A stretch of DNA of 64,000 bases from Nocardioides cavernae (GTDB lineage Bacteria; Actinomycetota; Actinomycetes; Propionibacteriales; Nocardioidaceae), in contig NZ_JAFBCA010000001.1 in the NCBI RefSeq assembly GCF_016907475.1, positions 1,860,001 through 1,924,000 of the forward strand, read 5' to 3'. Position numbers and translations under genes: made by a program. Below the pieces are notes generated by a model. The model worked only from the letters and a program-made list of their open reading frames with translations. It made no database searches and was not told the DNA's origin. Below, in pieces: positions 52,117-59,575 of the stretch (position 1 is its first letter; each line of letters opens with the position of its first letter).

Positions 52117-52923
52117 ATGCTGGCGATCGGTGAGTTCTCGCGACTGACCCACTTGAGCGTGCGCACGCTGCGCCGCTACCACGACGCGGACCTGTTGGTG
52201 CCGGCCACCGTCGACCCCGACAGCGGCTACCGCTACTACAGCGTCGACCAGATCCCGACCGCCCAAGTCATCCACCGGCTCCGCGAGCTCGACGTCCCGC
52301 TGCCCGAGGTCCGACGCATCGTGTCCTCCTCCGACCCGGACACGCGCGCGCACCTCGTCGCCGAGCACCTGCACCGCCTCGAGTCAGAGCTGGACCGGAC
52401 ACGCGCTGCCGTGGCGTCGCTGCGTCGGCTGCTCGCGCCCGAGCCCGCGCCCGTCCACGTCGAGCTCCGGTCGGTCCCGGCGACCGAGGTCGCGGCGGTC
52501 GAGGGCGACGTGGCGCAGGACGAGGTCCTGGGCTGGTACGCCGGTGCGATGGCCGAGCTGGACGCGGTGGTCCCCGACCCGGCCGGGGCGCCGGGAGGGG
52601 TGTACGACAACGCACTCTTCGAGGTCGGTCGCGGCCACGTGCTGGTGCACGTGCCGACGCACGAGGCGCCGAGGTCCGGGCGGGTGCGCCCCGTCGTGCT
52701 GCCGCCGGTCGAGCTGGCGGTCGCCACCCACGTCGGCAGCCACGACGACATCGAGGTCACCTACGGCGAGGTGGGCACGTGGGTGGTGGGCAACGCGCTC
52801 GCGGTGGCCGGGCCGATCCGGGAGACCTACCTCGTCGGCCCGCGGGACACCGCCGACCCCACCCGCTGGCGCACCGAGATCGGCTGGCCGGTCTTCCGGG
52901 TCGCCGGAGGTCGAGATGGGTGA
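52117..52923 (+). CDS. MerR-family regulator with GyrI-like effector domain
   Basis: A 268-residue regulator. The N-terminal MerR winged helix (LAIGEFSRLTHLSVRTLRRY, then DPDSGYRYYSVDQ) is followed by a dimerisation coiled coil (about residues 75-110, with HLHRLESELDRTRAAVASL) and a C-terminal GyrI-like small-molecule domain (PVHVELRSVPATEVAAVEGD to the end), as in BmrR-type multidrug sensors. The ATG is six bases after the promoter, so the mRNA is leaderless. It is expected to control itself and the divergent SnoaL-like gene by bending the 19-base spacers. The stop overlaps the next gene by eight bases. Confidence 0.88.
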   Translation: MLAIGEFSRLTHLSVRTLRRYHDADLLVPATVDPDSGYRYYSVDQIPTAQVIHRLRELDVPLPEVRRIVSSSDPDTRAHLVAEHLHRLESELDRTRAAVASLRRLLAPEPAPVHVELRSVPATEVAAVEGDVAQDEVLGWYAGAMAELDAVVPDPAGAPGGVYDNALFEVGRGHVLVHVPTHEAPRSGRVRPVVLPPVELAVATHVGSHDDIEVTYGEVGTWVVGNALAVAGPIRETYLVGPRDTADPTRWRTEIGWPVFRVAGGRDG

Positions 52924-53407
52924 CGTCATCGACCCTGCAGCGATCCGGATCGCCCCACTGACGCGGGCCCACGCCGAGGACCTGGCCACCTGGCGCTACG
53001 ACCCGCCGTACGACGTCTACGACCTCACTGGCGCCGACCCCGACGAGCTGCTCGACCCAGCGCTCGGTTTCCACGCGGTGCTCGCAGGGGAGCGCCTCAT
53101 CGGCTTCCGCTCGTTCGGACCGGACGGCCAGGTGCCGGGGTGGGAGTACGACGACTCGGCGCTCGACACCGGCGGCGGGCTACGACCCTCGCTCACGGGG
53201 CAGGGTCTCGGTCGTGCAGCGATCGGTGCCGGGCTCGCGTTCGGCCGCGCCACCTACGCGCCGCCGGCGTTCCGCGTGACGGTGGCGTCGTTCAACGTCC
53301 GTGCGCGTCGCACCGTCGAGTCCCTCGGCTTCGAGCTGGTCGGGTCGTTCGCCGCGCGCCGGGACGGACGCCGGTTCGACGTGCTGGTGCGTCCGGAGGG
53401 CGGCTGA
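52916..53407 (+). CDS. GNAT-family N-acetyltransferase
   Basis: A 163-residue acetyltransferase. IRIAPLTRAHAEDLATWRYD is a RimJ/RimL-like start; the acetyl-CoA loop lies in PSLTGQGLGRAAIGAGLAFG (about residues 90-110) and ASFNVRARRTVESLGFELVG is the usual C-terminal helix-strand. The ATG at 52916 overlaps the end of the MerR gene, so it is co-transcribed with it. Substrate unknown; detoxification of the compound sensed by the MerR protein is possible but only inferred. Confidence 0.82.
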   Translation: MGDVIDPAAIRIAPLTRAHAEDLATWRYDPPYDVYDLTGADPDELLDPALGFHAVLAGERLIGFRSFGPDGQVPGWEYDDSALDTGGGLRPSLTGQGLGRAAIGAGLAFGRATYAPPAFRVTVASFNVRARRTVESLGFELVGSFAARRDGRRFDVLVRPEGG

Positions 53408-53427
53408 CGACTGCTGTCAGACGGCCG

Positions 53428-54300
53428 TCAGACCTGGCGAGCGTGCGCCGACGGGGTGACCGCCCGAGGGTGCAGGATCCCGGCGAGCGCCTCGACGCCG
53501 TCGACGAGCCGTGGCCCGGGGCGGGCGAAGTGCCCGTCGGCGTCGACGGCCCACACCGGCACTCCGGGGAACCGGTCGCGCACCTCCTTCGCCAGCAACG
53601 CGCTGCCGTCGAGGTCGAAGCCGCACGGCGCGCAGACCACGACGTCCGGCTCGGAGGCGACGGCGTCGTCCCAGGTGATGCGGCTCGACCTCGTGCCCGC
53701 GACGCCGAGGGTGGGCTCGCCGCCGGCGCGGACGACCATCTCCGGGATCCAGTGCCCGGGCGCGAAGGGCGGGTCCGTCCACTCCAGCACCAGCACCCGC
53801 GGCCGGTCGAGCCCGGCGACGCGCTCGGCGACGGTCGCGAGGCGCGCCTCGAGCTCGGTCACCAGCTCGGTCGCCTGCTCGTCGCGGCCGGTGGTCCGCC
53901 CGAGCTCGGTGATCGACGCCAGCACGTCGTCGAGGGTGTGGGGGTCGACCGTCGCCACCTCCGCGCCGCACCCGAGGAAGCCGAGCGCCTCGTCGACGGT
54001 GCCGACGTCCACCGCGCAGACGGCGCAGAGGTCCTGGGTGACGACGAGGTCGGCGTCGAGCTCCGCGAGGGCGCCCGCATCGAGGCGGTAGAGGTCCTCA
54101 CCCGCCGCGAGGGCCGCAGCGACGAAGTCGTCGATCTCCCTCGGCCCGAGCCCCTCCGGCATCGCGGAGGTCGAGACCACGCGCCGCTCACGGGCGGCCG
54201 GCGGGTGGTCGCACTCGAACGTGACGCCCACGACGTCGTCACCCGCCCCGACCGCGAACAGGATCTCCGTGGCGGACGGGATGAGCGAGACGATGCGCAT
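53428..54300 (-). CDS. BtuF-like helical-backbone metal receptor protein
   Basis: A 290-residue protein of the BtuF/FepB-like substrate-binding fold: RIVSLIPSATEILFAVGAGD at the N-terminus, GLGPREIDDFVAAALAAGED, LDADLVVTQDLCAVCAVDVG and a long backbone helix between two lobes. There is no signal peptide or lipobox, so it is probably cytosolic, like many actinobacterial relatives annotated as cobalamin-binding proteins; no transporter genes are adjacent. The ATG at 54300 lies six bases after TAGGCT. It converges with the acetyltransferase gene, 20 bases away. The ligand is unknown. Confidence 0.75.
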   Translation of the reverse strand: MRIVSLIPSATEILFAVGAGDDVVGVTFECDHPPAARERRVVSTSAMPEGLGPREIDDFVAAALAAGEDLYRLDAGALAELDADLVVTQDLCAVCAVDVGTVDEALGFLGCGAEVATVDPHTLDDVLASITELGRTTGRDEQATELVTELEARLATVAERVAGLDRPRVLVLEWTDPPFAPGHWIPEMVVRAGGEPTLGVAGTRSSRITWDDAVASEPDVVVCAPCGFDLDGSALLAKEVRDRFPGVPVWAVDADGHFARPGPRLVDGVEALAGILHPRAVTPSAHARQV

Positions 54301-54306
54301 CGGGCG

Positions 54307-54312
54307 AGCCTA
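54307..54312 (-). promoter_or_regulatory. -10 element of the BtuF-like gene
   Basis: TAGGCT (complement at 54307-54312) ends six bases before the ATG at 54300; leaderless layout. Confidence 0.5.
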
Positions 54313-54424
54313 GACGTCTCGTGTCACCGGTTTGTCGTCGCCGCGGAAGGCTCTCTTCGCGACAGATCCGAACATCGACAGTCCCGGGCAGCCCATGGTG
54401 CAGCCCGCCGGAGCACACACGTGT

Positions 54425-54475
54425 CGGACTTCTTGCCCTCCGACTGCCGGATCAAGGGCAACATCTCGGACACCT
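54425..54475 (+). other. Possible relic of a sunset-domain coding sequence
   Basis: In the gap between two minus-strand genes one plus frame reads SDFLPSDCRIKGNISDT, which resembles the DC-IKGNIS core of small sunset/thermonuclease-linked domains. The usual following HVPG part is absent in this frame, and no start codon, ribosome site or complete protein is visible. The remaining gap sequence (54301-54584) shows no gene. Confidence 0.25.
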
Positions 54476-54584
54476 GTACGACGCTGGCGCGCCGAGCCCC
54501 GTCGGGATGACCGCAACTCGGTTGGAGGCTCGGCGCATGGCGGAGATCGCGGCCCGCGTTCCAGTACGGCTCGAGCAGCAGCCA

Positions 54585-55475
54585 CTACGGCTTGACGACC
54601 TCGCGCAGAGTCTGGATGGCTCGCCCCACGACGTCGCGAGCGGCACCGATCTGCGCCGCGCTCAAGGGTGCTGCGTGCGTGTGCGCACGGTCGATCGCCA
54701 GCGCGGCCGCGAACAGGTCCTGGAGCACCTCGGAGTGGACCGCGTCAAGGATGCGCTCGCGTTCCTCGAGGCGGGCAAGGCGCTCGCTGCGCCGGATGTT
54801 GCAGACCTGGCCGTGTGACCCGGGCTGGCTGTAGAGGTCGGTGACCGCCACCTCCACCCAGGACCAGGCGCCGTGGACGTGGACCCGGAGCTCACCGACC
54901 CGCTCCGCCGAGGTCGGGTCGGCGGCCAGGAGCTCCTCGAACGCATGGTGGTCCTCGGGGTGGATGCGATCTGTGATGGGTGTGCCCACGACCTCTTCAA
55001 CCGGCCAGCCGAAGAGGTTCGTGACCGCTGGGCTGGCGTAGCTGACGACGTGGTGCTCGTCGACCAGGACCGCGGCGTCGCTGGAGCGCTCCATCAGGTG
55101 CCGCACGGCCTCGCCGAGGTTGAGGGAGGCGCCGACGATGCCGATCAGCTCTCCGTCGCGGTACACGCCGCTGTCGGTGACCAGCGCATGCAGCACCTCG
55201 CCGCCGCGGCGCCGAACCGGAAAGCCGCCGGACCATGGACGGCCTTCCCGCAGAGCAGCCATGATCTCCGCCGCCGCCCTCTGGGAGACCTCCGGCACCG
55301 TCACGTCCGAAATGTCGCGCCCCACGGCCTCCTCGGCGGGCCAGCCGTACAACTGCTCGGCGGCACCGTTCCAGAACAACACCGTGCCCTGCGTGTCAGT
55401 GGCGATCACGGCGTGCCCCAGGGCGTGCAACAACTCGCCGGCAGAGGGACGTCCGGGGAGTGCCTCAGTGTCCAT
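54585..55475 (-). CDS. Two-PAS sensor protein with a DHp-like end but no kinase domain
   Basis: A 296-residue cytosolic protein. PAS 1 spans about residues 12-120 (ALGHAVIATDTQGTVLFWNG; YGWPAEEAVGRDISDVTVPE), PAS 2 about 128-230 (VLVDEHHVVSYASPAVTNLF; TDRIHPEDHHAFEEL). The last 65 residues (LEERERILDAVHSEVLQDLF to AIQTLREVVKP) look like the HisKA_3 dimerisation helices of NarL-type kinases, with His in the AVHS position, but the protein stops there and no HATPase domain follows. The ATG at 55475 lies six bases after CAGGCT. It may be a decayed kinase or a regulator that pairs with another kinase. Confidence 0.75.
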   Translation of the reverse strand: MDTEALPGRPSAGELLHALGHAVIATDTQGTVLFWNGAAEQLYGWPAEEAVGRDISDVTVPEVSQRAAAEIMAALREGRPWSGGFPVRRRGGEVLHALVTDSGVYRDGELIGIVGASLNLGEAVRHLMERSSDAAVLVDEHHVVSYASPAVTNLFGWPVEEVVGTPITDRIHPEDHHAFEELLAADPTSAERVGELRVHVHGAWSWVEVAVTDLYSQPGSHGQVCNIRRSERLARLEERERILDAVHSEVLQDLFAAALAIDRAHTHAAPLSAAQIGAARDVVGRAIQTLREVVKP

Positions 55476-55481
55476 GGATCC

Positions 55482-55487
55482 AGCCTG
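55482..55487 (-). promoter_or_regulatory. -10 element of the PAS-protein gene
   Basis: CAGGCT (complement at 55482-55487) ends six bases before the ATG at 55475. Confidence 0.4.
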
Positions 55488-55636
55488 CGCCGCATGTTTC
55501 GCGTGGTCACGGGGCGAAAGACCCGGATTGGACGTCCTGCCCTGCAGCTTCCGCTGCGGTCACGCCCGGACCAGACCCGACGCACTCATCTCGGCAGATC
55601 CGCGCGCAACGCGGCAGGTCTGGACGAGAGTCGGCA

Positions 55637-56080
55637 TCAAGACGCCAACCCGGTCGTTTCGCTTGCATCCGCCGCGCCCCGCTGGCCGACCATCGCCACA
55701 CGGAACAAGAAGAACCGCACCAACCCCGTGCCCAGGTTGCTCGCGATGAGGACTGCCAGCTCCTGCCGCCGCGACGGCTGGGCGACAGTGGCGTCAAGCA
55801 GCCACAAGGAGCCTGCCGTCACGGCCAAGCTGAAGCCCAGAAGGGCGAGCCCGAGCGCCTGGTGCTGCACGGTTCGGTCCGTGCCACGGACCCCGAAGGT
55901 GACGTAGCGATGCCCGAACGTTCCGGCGATCGTCGACAGGATGAGCGCGAGAGCGTTCGCCGGCTGCGCGCTGAACTGCTCGCGGAGGACGAGGTAGAGC
56001 AGTCCGTAGAGCACGTTGAATGCAGCGCCCACGCTGGCAAAGACGACAAGCTGCACCAGGACCGACCGCCGACGCGACAT
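55637..56080 (-). CDS. GtrA-family membrane protein
   Basis: A 147-residue protein with four membrane helices: LVVFASVGAAFNVLYGLLYL, ANALALILSTIAGTFGHRYV, ALGLALLGFSLAVTAGSLWL and ELAVLIASNLGTGLVRFFLF. The N-F-...-RY-F pattern is typical of GtrA proteins, which are thought to help move polyprenyl-linked sugars across the membrane for glycosylation. The ATG at 56080 gives the normal length; the longer frame to 56755 is antisense to the MFS gene. No glycosyltransferase gene is near, so its partner is unknown. Confidence 0.85.
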   Translation of the reverse strand: MSRRRSVLVQLVVFASVGAAFNVLYGLLYLVLREQFSAQPANALALILSTIAGTFGHRYVTFGVRGTDRTVQHQALGLALLGFSLAVTAGSLWLLDATVAQPSRRQELAVLIASNLGTGLVRFFLFRVAMVGQRGAADASETTGLAS

Positions 56081-56434
56081 CGCGCCGGTCAAGACCTCAG
56101 CGCTCACCCGCGCCGGCAAGAGTCCCTGGGCGCCGTCACTCGCAGTTCCTCGCGAACGCGTCTTCGAGGAGGGCGACGACGCCTTGCTGACGCTCTGAGT
56201 ACGGCATTGCGGACATCCTGCCCGAGTGCGCGCGGATCGGCATGAGCGGACGCTCGGTCGCGGCAGATTGGGTCGTTCGATGTCGCGGTGGCGCAGTTGC
56301 TTGCGGAGTCGACTCGCCGAGGGAAAGCAGGGCGTCGGAACGAAATGTCGCTGCCGGTGGAGCACTCTCTGGGCGGGCAGCGATCGGCAATCGACACCCT
56401 TGTCTTTCAGGTGGAATGCCGATTCACTCTCCCG
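56081..56434. other. Gap of about 350 bases without a supported gene
   Basis: Between the divergent GtrA and MFS genes. In-frame codons for a longer MFS N-terminus exist (ATG 56345, GTG 56411), and a minus-strand frame near 56136-56205 begins MPYSERQQGVVALLEDAF, too short to judge. I see no RNA gene and no clear promoter. Confidence 0.4.
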
Positions 56435-57679
56435 GTGAGCAGCAGCCGGTTGTCGCCGCTCGCGGCGCCGGCTTTTCGCTACTTCTTCATCGGCCAGGTC
56501 GTGAACCGGGTTGGCTCGTCGATGGCCGGCGTGGCACTGGCGTTCGCAGTCCTCGACATCGACGACTCCGCGTCGGCACTTGGTTGGGTGCTTGCTGCGT
56601 CGAGCGTGCCGACGGTGGTGTTCATGCTCCTGGGTGGAGCGATCGCCGACCGGCTGCCACGAGCCCTGGTCCTGCGTGGGTGCAATCTGGTTCAGGGCGT
56701 GGCCCAGTCGCTCACCGCCGGTCTGGTCATCAGTGGACAGGCCGAGATCTGGCACCTGGTCGTCCTGCAGGCGGTGGCCGGCACTGTGTTCGCCGTGAGC
56801 TATCCCGCATTCCTCGGGATGGTTCCGATCCTGCTACCGGTCGAGGAGCGTCAGAAGGCGTTCTTGCTCATCGGTCAGGCCACCAGTGCTGTGGGCATCG
56901 TCGGCCCGGTGGTGTCGGGCGTGCTGGTGGCGACGGTCGGGCCGGGGTGGGCGCTGGCGGTCGACGCGTCGACCTACCTGGTGGCTGCGGCGCTGCTCCT
57001 GCTGGTGCGTCTGCCTGCGGGGGATCGCAGTCAGGCGGAGGCGAGCATCATCGGCGACTTCGTCGCGGGGTGGGCGTTCGCGCGTCACCTGGGGTGGGTG
57101 ATCCCGGCTGCGTCAGCTGCGTTGGTCTTCAACGCGTTGGTCAGTGGCGCGATCAACGTGCTGGGTCCGGTGATCGCCGACGACACGATCGGCAGCGAGG
57201 GATGGGGTCTGGCGAGGTCCGGGCAAGCAGTTGGCGTGTTCGTCGCCGCCTTCTTCCTCGCCAAGGTGACGGTGACCGCGCCGATGAAGGTCATCATGAT
57301 CGCCTTCGTCGTGTGGTGCGTCCCGATGCTGGTGCTCGGCACGCAGGTGAACGTCTGGATCCTCTCGGCGTCCTTCGTCGTGGCCGGAGCGGCACTGAGC
57401 CTGCTGGACCTCTCCTGGAACCTGCTGGTGCAGGAGAAGGTGCCCGAGGCGATGCTGTCGCGGATCATGGCGATCGACGGCTTCTTCTCCTTCGTGGCCA
57501 CGCCGATCGGCCTCATGGCCGTCGGTCCCCTCGCCGCCGCCTTCGGCGCGCAGCGGGTCGAGCTTGCGTGTTTCGCCATTGCCGTAGTGGTGGCTGCGTT
57601 CGCGCTCACCCGACGCACCATCACCAACGTCAGACTGACCGGCGCCCCACCGCCGCAGCTCGCGAGTCAGGACGCCTGA
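56435..57679 (+). CDS. MFS transporter (MFS_3/enterobactin-exporter-like)
   Basis: A roughly 414-residue transporter with about eleven to twelve membrane helices. LSPLAAPAFRYFFIGQVVNR and VGSSMAGVALAFAVLDI open the first helices, LGGAIADRLPRALVLRGCNL is the conserved loop between helices 2 and 3, and the second half starts near GDFVAGWAFARHLGWVIPAA. Such proteins export drugs, siderophores or peptides using the proton gradient. The start is uncertain: GTG 56435 places the first helix at the usual distance, while GTG 56411 and ATG 56345 are also in frame. It overlaps the convergent acetyltransferase gene by 13 bases. Confidence 0.82.
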   Translation: MSSSRLSPLAAPAFRYFFIGQVVNRVGSSMAGVALAFAVLDIDDSASALGWVLAASSVPTVVFMLLGGAIADRLPRALVLRGCNLVQGVAQSLTAGLVISGQAEIWHLVVLQAVAGTVFAVSYPAFLGMVPILLPVEERQKAFLLIGQATSAVGIVGPVVSGVLVATVGPGWALAVDASTYLVAAALLLLVRLPAGDRSQAEASIIGDFVAGWAFARHLGWVIPAASAALVFNALVSGAINVLGPVIADDTIGSEGWGLARSGQAVGVFVAAFFLAKVTVTAPMKVIMIAFVVWCVPMLVLGTQVNVWILSASFVVAGAALSLLDLSWNLLVQEKVPEAMLSRIMAIDGFFSFVATPIGLMAVGPLAAAFGAQRVELACFAIAVVVAAFALTRRTITNVRLTGAPPPQLASQDA

Positions 57680-58161
57680 GACACCCCGCGGTCGGGGCTA
57701 TGCCCCAGGAACCGGTACGTGATGAACGGTGTGTCGCGCGGGCCCGGCCGCGTTGTCGATGTCGCGACCCATCCGTGCCTTCGGTAGAAGTCGATGGCCC
57801 GCTGATTTCCTGCCCAGACCTCGAGCAGGCCCACTTCGTGCGCACCCCGCTCGGACTGGAAGACCTCATGTAGGAGCGTTCCGGTCCCGCGCCCGAAACG
57901 ATCAGGCTGCACGTACAACGCAGCCATCTCCAGCGCGGTCTCGGGGATCCGGACGTGGCGCGCCGAGAGGAACGCCACGATGGTCCCGTCGTCTTCGACG
58001 ACGAAGGTCACGCCATCCGCAAGGGTCAAGAGGTGCTCCCACATGGCCTCGCGACCGTCCCTCACGTCGGGCGGGTCGCCGTAGTACTCGGCCCTCGACT
58101 CCCGATGCACCGACGCAATCGCGGACGCATCCGCAGGAACGGCCAGCCTTACTCGATCCAT
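57667..58161 (-). CDS. GNAT-family N-acetyltransferase
   Basis: A 164-residue acetyltransferase. RLAVPADASAIASVHRESRA opens the fold, TFVVEDDGTIVAFLSARHV is the central hairpin, LYVQPDRFGRGTGTLLHEVF contains the acetyl-CoA-binding Gly-rich loop (about residues 85-105) and LEVWAGNQRAIDFYRRHGWV is the typical final motif. The ATG at 58161 is preferred to one five codons upstream. Convergent overlap with the MFS gene. Substrate unknown. Confidence 0.87.
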   Translation of the reverse strand: MDRVRLAVPADASAIASVHRESRAEYYGDPPDVRDGREAMWEHLLTLADGVTFVVEDDGTIVAFLSARHVRIPETALEMAALYVQPDRFGRGTGTLLHEVFQSERGAHEVGLLEVWAGNQRAIDFYRRHGWVATSTTRPGPRDTPFITYRFLGHSPDRGVSQAS

Positions 58162-58253
58162 GTCGCATTCAAGCAAACGGACGATCGCGCATGGCTACCT
58201 AGAGACTTCCGGCAGGGTCGGTGGCTCGCTCGCAACGGGCGTGGGGATCGCAC

Positions 58254-58769
58254 CTAGACGTCGAAGACGTTCCAGCAGATCGCGTTGCGCCGGCGCTGGT
58301 CCTCCAGCACCAGGTCGCGCACCTCGTCGGGCAGGCGGTCGCGCTGCCACCGGCACTCGTCGCGACGTGCCTCCTCCTCGCGCCCCGCCGGGGCGGCCGC
58401 CACAGCCGCCTTGATGGCGTACGCCGCCGCCCCCAGGTCGTGCTCCGCCACATGTGCGACCACCGCGGCCTGTCCGGCGGCGTACGCCGCGAAGCGCGGC
58501 GCGCCCTCCAGATCGCGGGCCGCACCCATGGCGTGCCCGCCGAGCGCTCGGGCCTGCATCATCGGCAGCTCGCCGCGCGTCCAGGCACCTGCCGCGGCGA
58601 TCGCCTCGCGCGGCCTCCGGTCGTCGGGCCGGGCGGCCTCGAAGACCGGGAGCACGTGGTCGGCGCACTCTGCAGCCCACAGCGCGAGCCGGTGGTGGTC
58701 CTCGTCGGTCAGCGTGCCGCCGCGCCTGACGGTGATCAGGTGCGGGTCACGCACGGCCGGCAGGATCAC
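58254..58769 (-). CDS. Putative immunity protein (Imm5-like family)
   Basis: A 171-residue all-helical protein that matches the pattern of the so-called putative immunity protein (Imm5-like) family: HRLALWAAECADHVLPVFEA, then PREAIAAAGAWTRGELP and GQAAVVAHVAEHDLGAAAYA. The name comes from association of some members with contact-toxin loci; no toxin gene is seen here, so the immunity role is unproven. The GTG at 58769 is placed by TAGCGT six bases upstream. Stands between an acetyltransferase and a thermonuclease gene. Confidence 0.75.
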   Translation of the reverse strand: MILPAVRDPHLITVRRGGTLTDEDHHRLALWAAECADHVLPVFEAARPDDRRPREAIAAAGAWTRGELPMMQARALGGHAMGAARDLEGAPRFAAYAAGQAAVVAHVAEHDLGAAAYAIKAAVAAAPAGREEEARRDECRWQRDRLPDEVRDLVLEDQRRRNAICWNVFDV

Positions 58770-58775
58770 GGCTCG

Positions 58776-58781
58776 ACGCTA
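58776..58781 (-). promoter_or_regulatory. -10 element of the Imm5-like gene
   Basis: TAGCGT (complement at 58776-58781) ends six bases before the GTG at 58769. Confidence 0.45.
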
Positions 58782-58804
58782 TCGCCGAGCTGATCAGGGC
58801 GTCG

Positions 58805-59515
58805 TCACCAGCAGCCGTGCCACGCCCCCCGCGCGTGGTCGCGGGCGTGGTTGATGGCGCGCACGTACTCGCGGTGCCGGGCGACGGGCTTGCCGCCGTA
58901 GACGTACGGCTGGGTGAAGCCGTCCCAAGCCTGGCGGAACGAGAGGTCGCCGTACCCGCCCTGGCGCTGCACGTAGCGCAGCAGCCGGCCGTAGCGGTCC
59001 TTCGCGGCCTGGGTGCGGTCGGACACGAGGTGGACGGTCGAGCCGACTGGGGCGAGCCTGCTGAGGTTGGCGGTGGCGTCGTTCGCGCCGCAGCGGCCTC
59101 GTTCGGGGGTGTCGATGCCGAGCATGCGCACGGAGACGTGCGCCCCGCCGCGCAGGCGGACGTGGAGGGTGTCGCCGTCGACGACACGGACGACGTTGCC
59201 GGTCTCGCGATAGGTCCGGGGTCCCTGCTGGGCGTGGGTCTGGTTGTTGCCGGTGTCGGCGAACTGCTGCGGCGCGGTGTTGCCGCGGCCGATGCACGGG
59301 CACGGGTTGGACTCGCACGCGACGCCGTCGCCGTCGTCGTCGAGGCGGTGCGGGTCGCCGCCGCCGGCGTTCAGGAAGAAGTTCTGCGCGCCGGCCTGGC
59401 TCGCGAAGTCGCCGCAGTCGCGGTCGACCACGGCAGAGGCAGGCGCCGGAGCCGAGAGTCCGAGGCCCAGGGCGACGATGGCGAGCGCGAGCGCGCGGAC
59501 GAGCTGATTGTGCAT
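58805..59515 (-). CDS. Secreted nuclease: excalibur plus thermonuclease domains
   Basis: A 236-residue exported protein. The signal peptide (ALALAIVALGLGLSAPAPAS) ends near residue 28. An excalibur-type calcium-binding module follows (CGDFASQAGAQNFFLNAGGG ... LDDDGDGVACES, about residues 32-75), then a Staphylococcus-nuclease-like domain (RVVDGDTLHVRL, LGIDTPERGRCG with catalytic Arg/Glu pair, and DRYGRLLRYVQ, about 105-215). Family length and the order excalibur-TNase are unusual but known in actinobacteria, where the order is often reversed. The ATG at 59515 has GAGGG upstream. Extracellular DNA or RNA hydrolysis is the likely role. Confidence 0.85.
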   Translation of the reverse strand: MHNQLVRALALAIVALGLGLSAPAPASAVVDRDCGDFASQAGAQNFFLNAGGGDPHRLDDDGDGVACESNPCPCIGRGNTAPQQFADTGNNQTHAQQGPRTYRETGNVVRVVDGDTLHVRLRGGAHVSVRMLGIDTPERGRCGANDATANLSRLAPVGSTVHLVSDRTQAAKDRYGRLLRYVQRQGGYGDLSFRQAWDGFTQPYVYGGKPVARHREYVRAINHARDHARGAWHGCW

Positions 59516-59575
59516 CGGGCCACCCTCACACTGACGTGACCCTGCCGTGAGTGGAACCCGCCAACTCACGTCCCG

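Noticed and set aside
53140..54510. A 456-codon plus-strand frame across the BtuF-like gene
   Set aside because: It is antisense to a protein with recognisable family motifs and has Arg/Gly/Asp-biased shadow composition.
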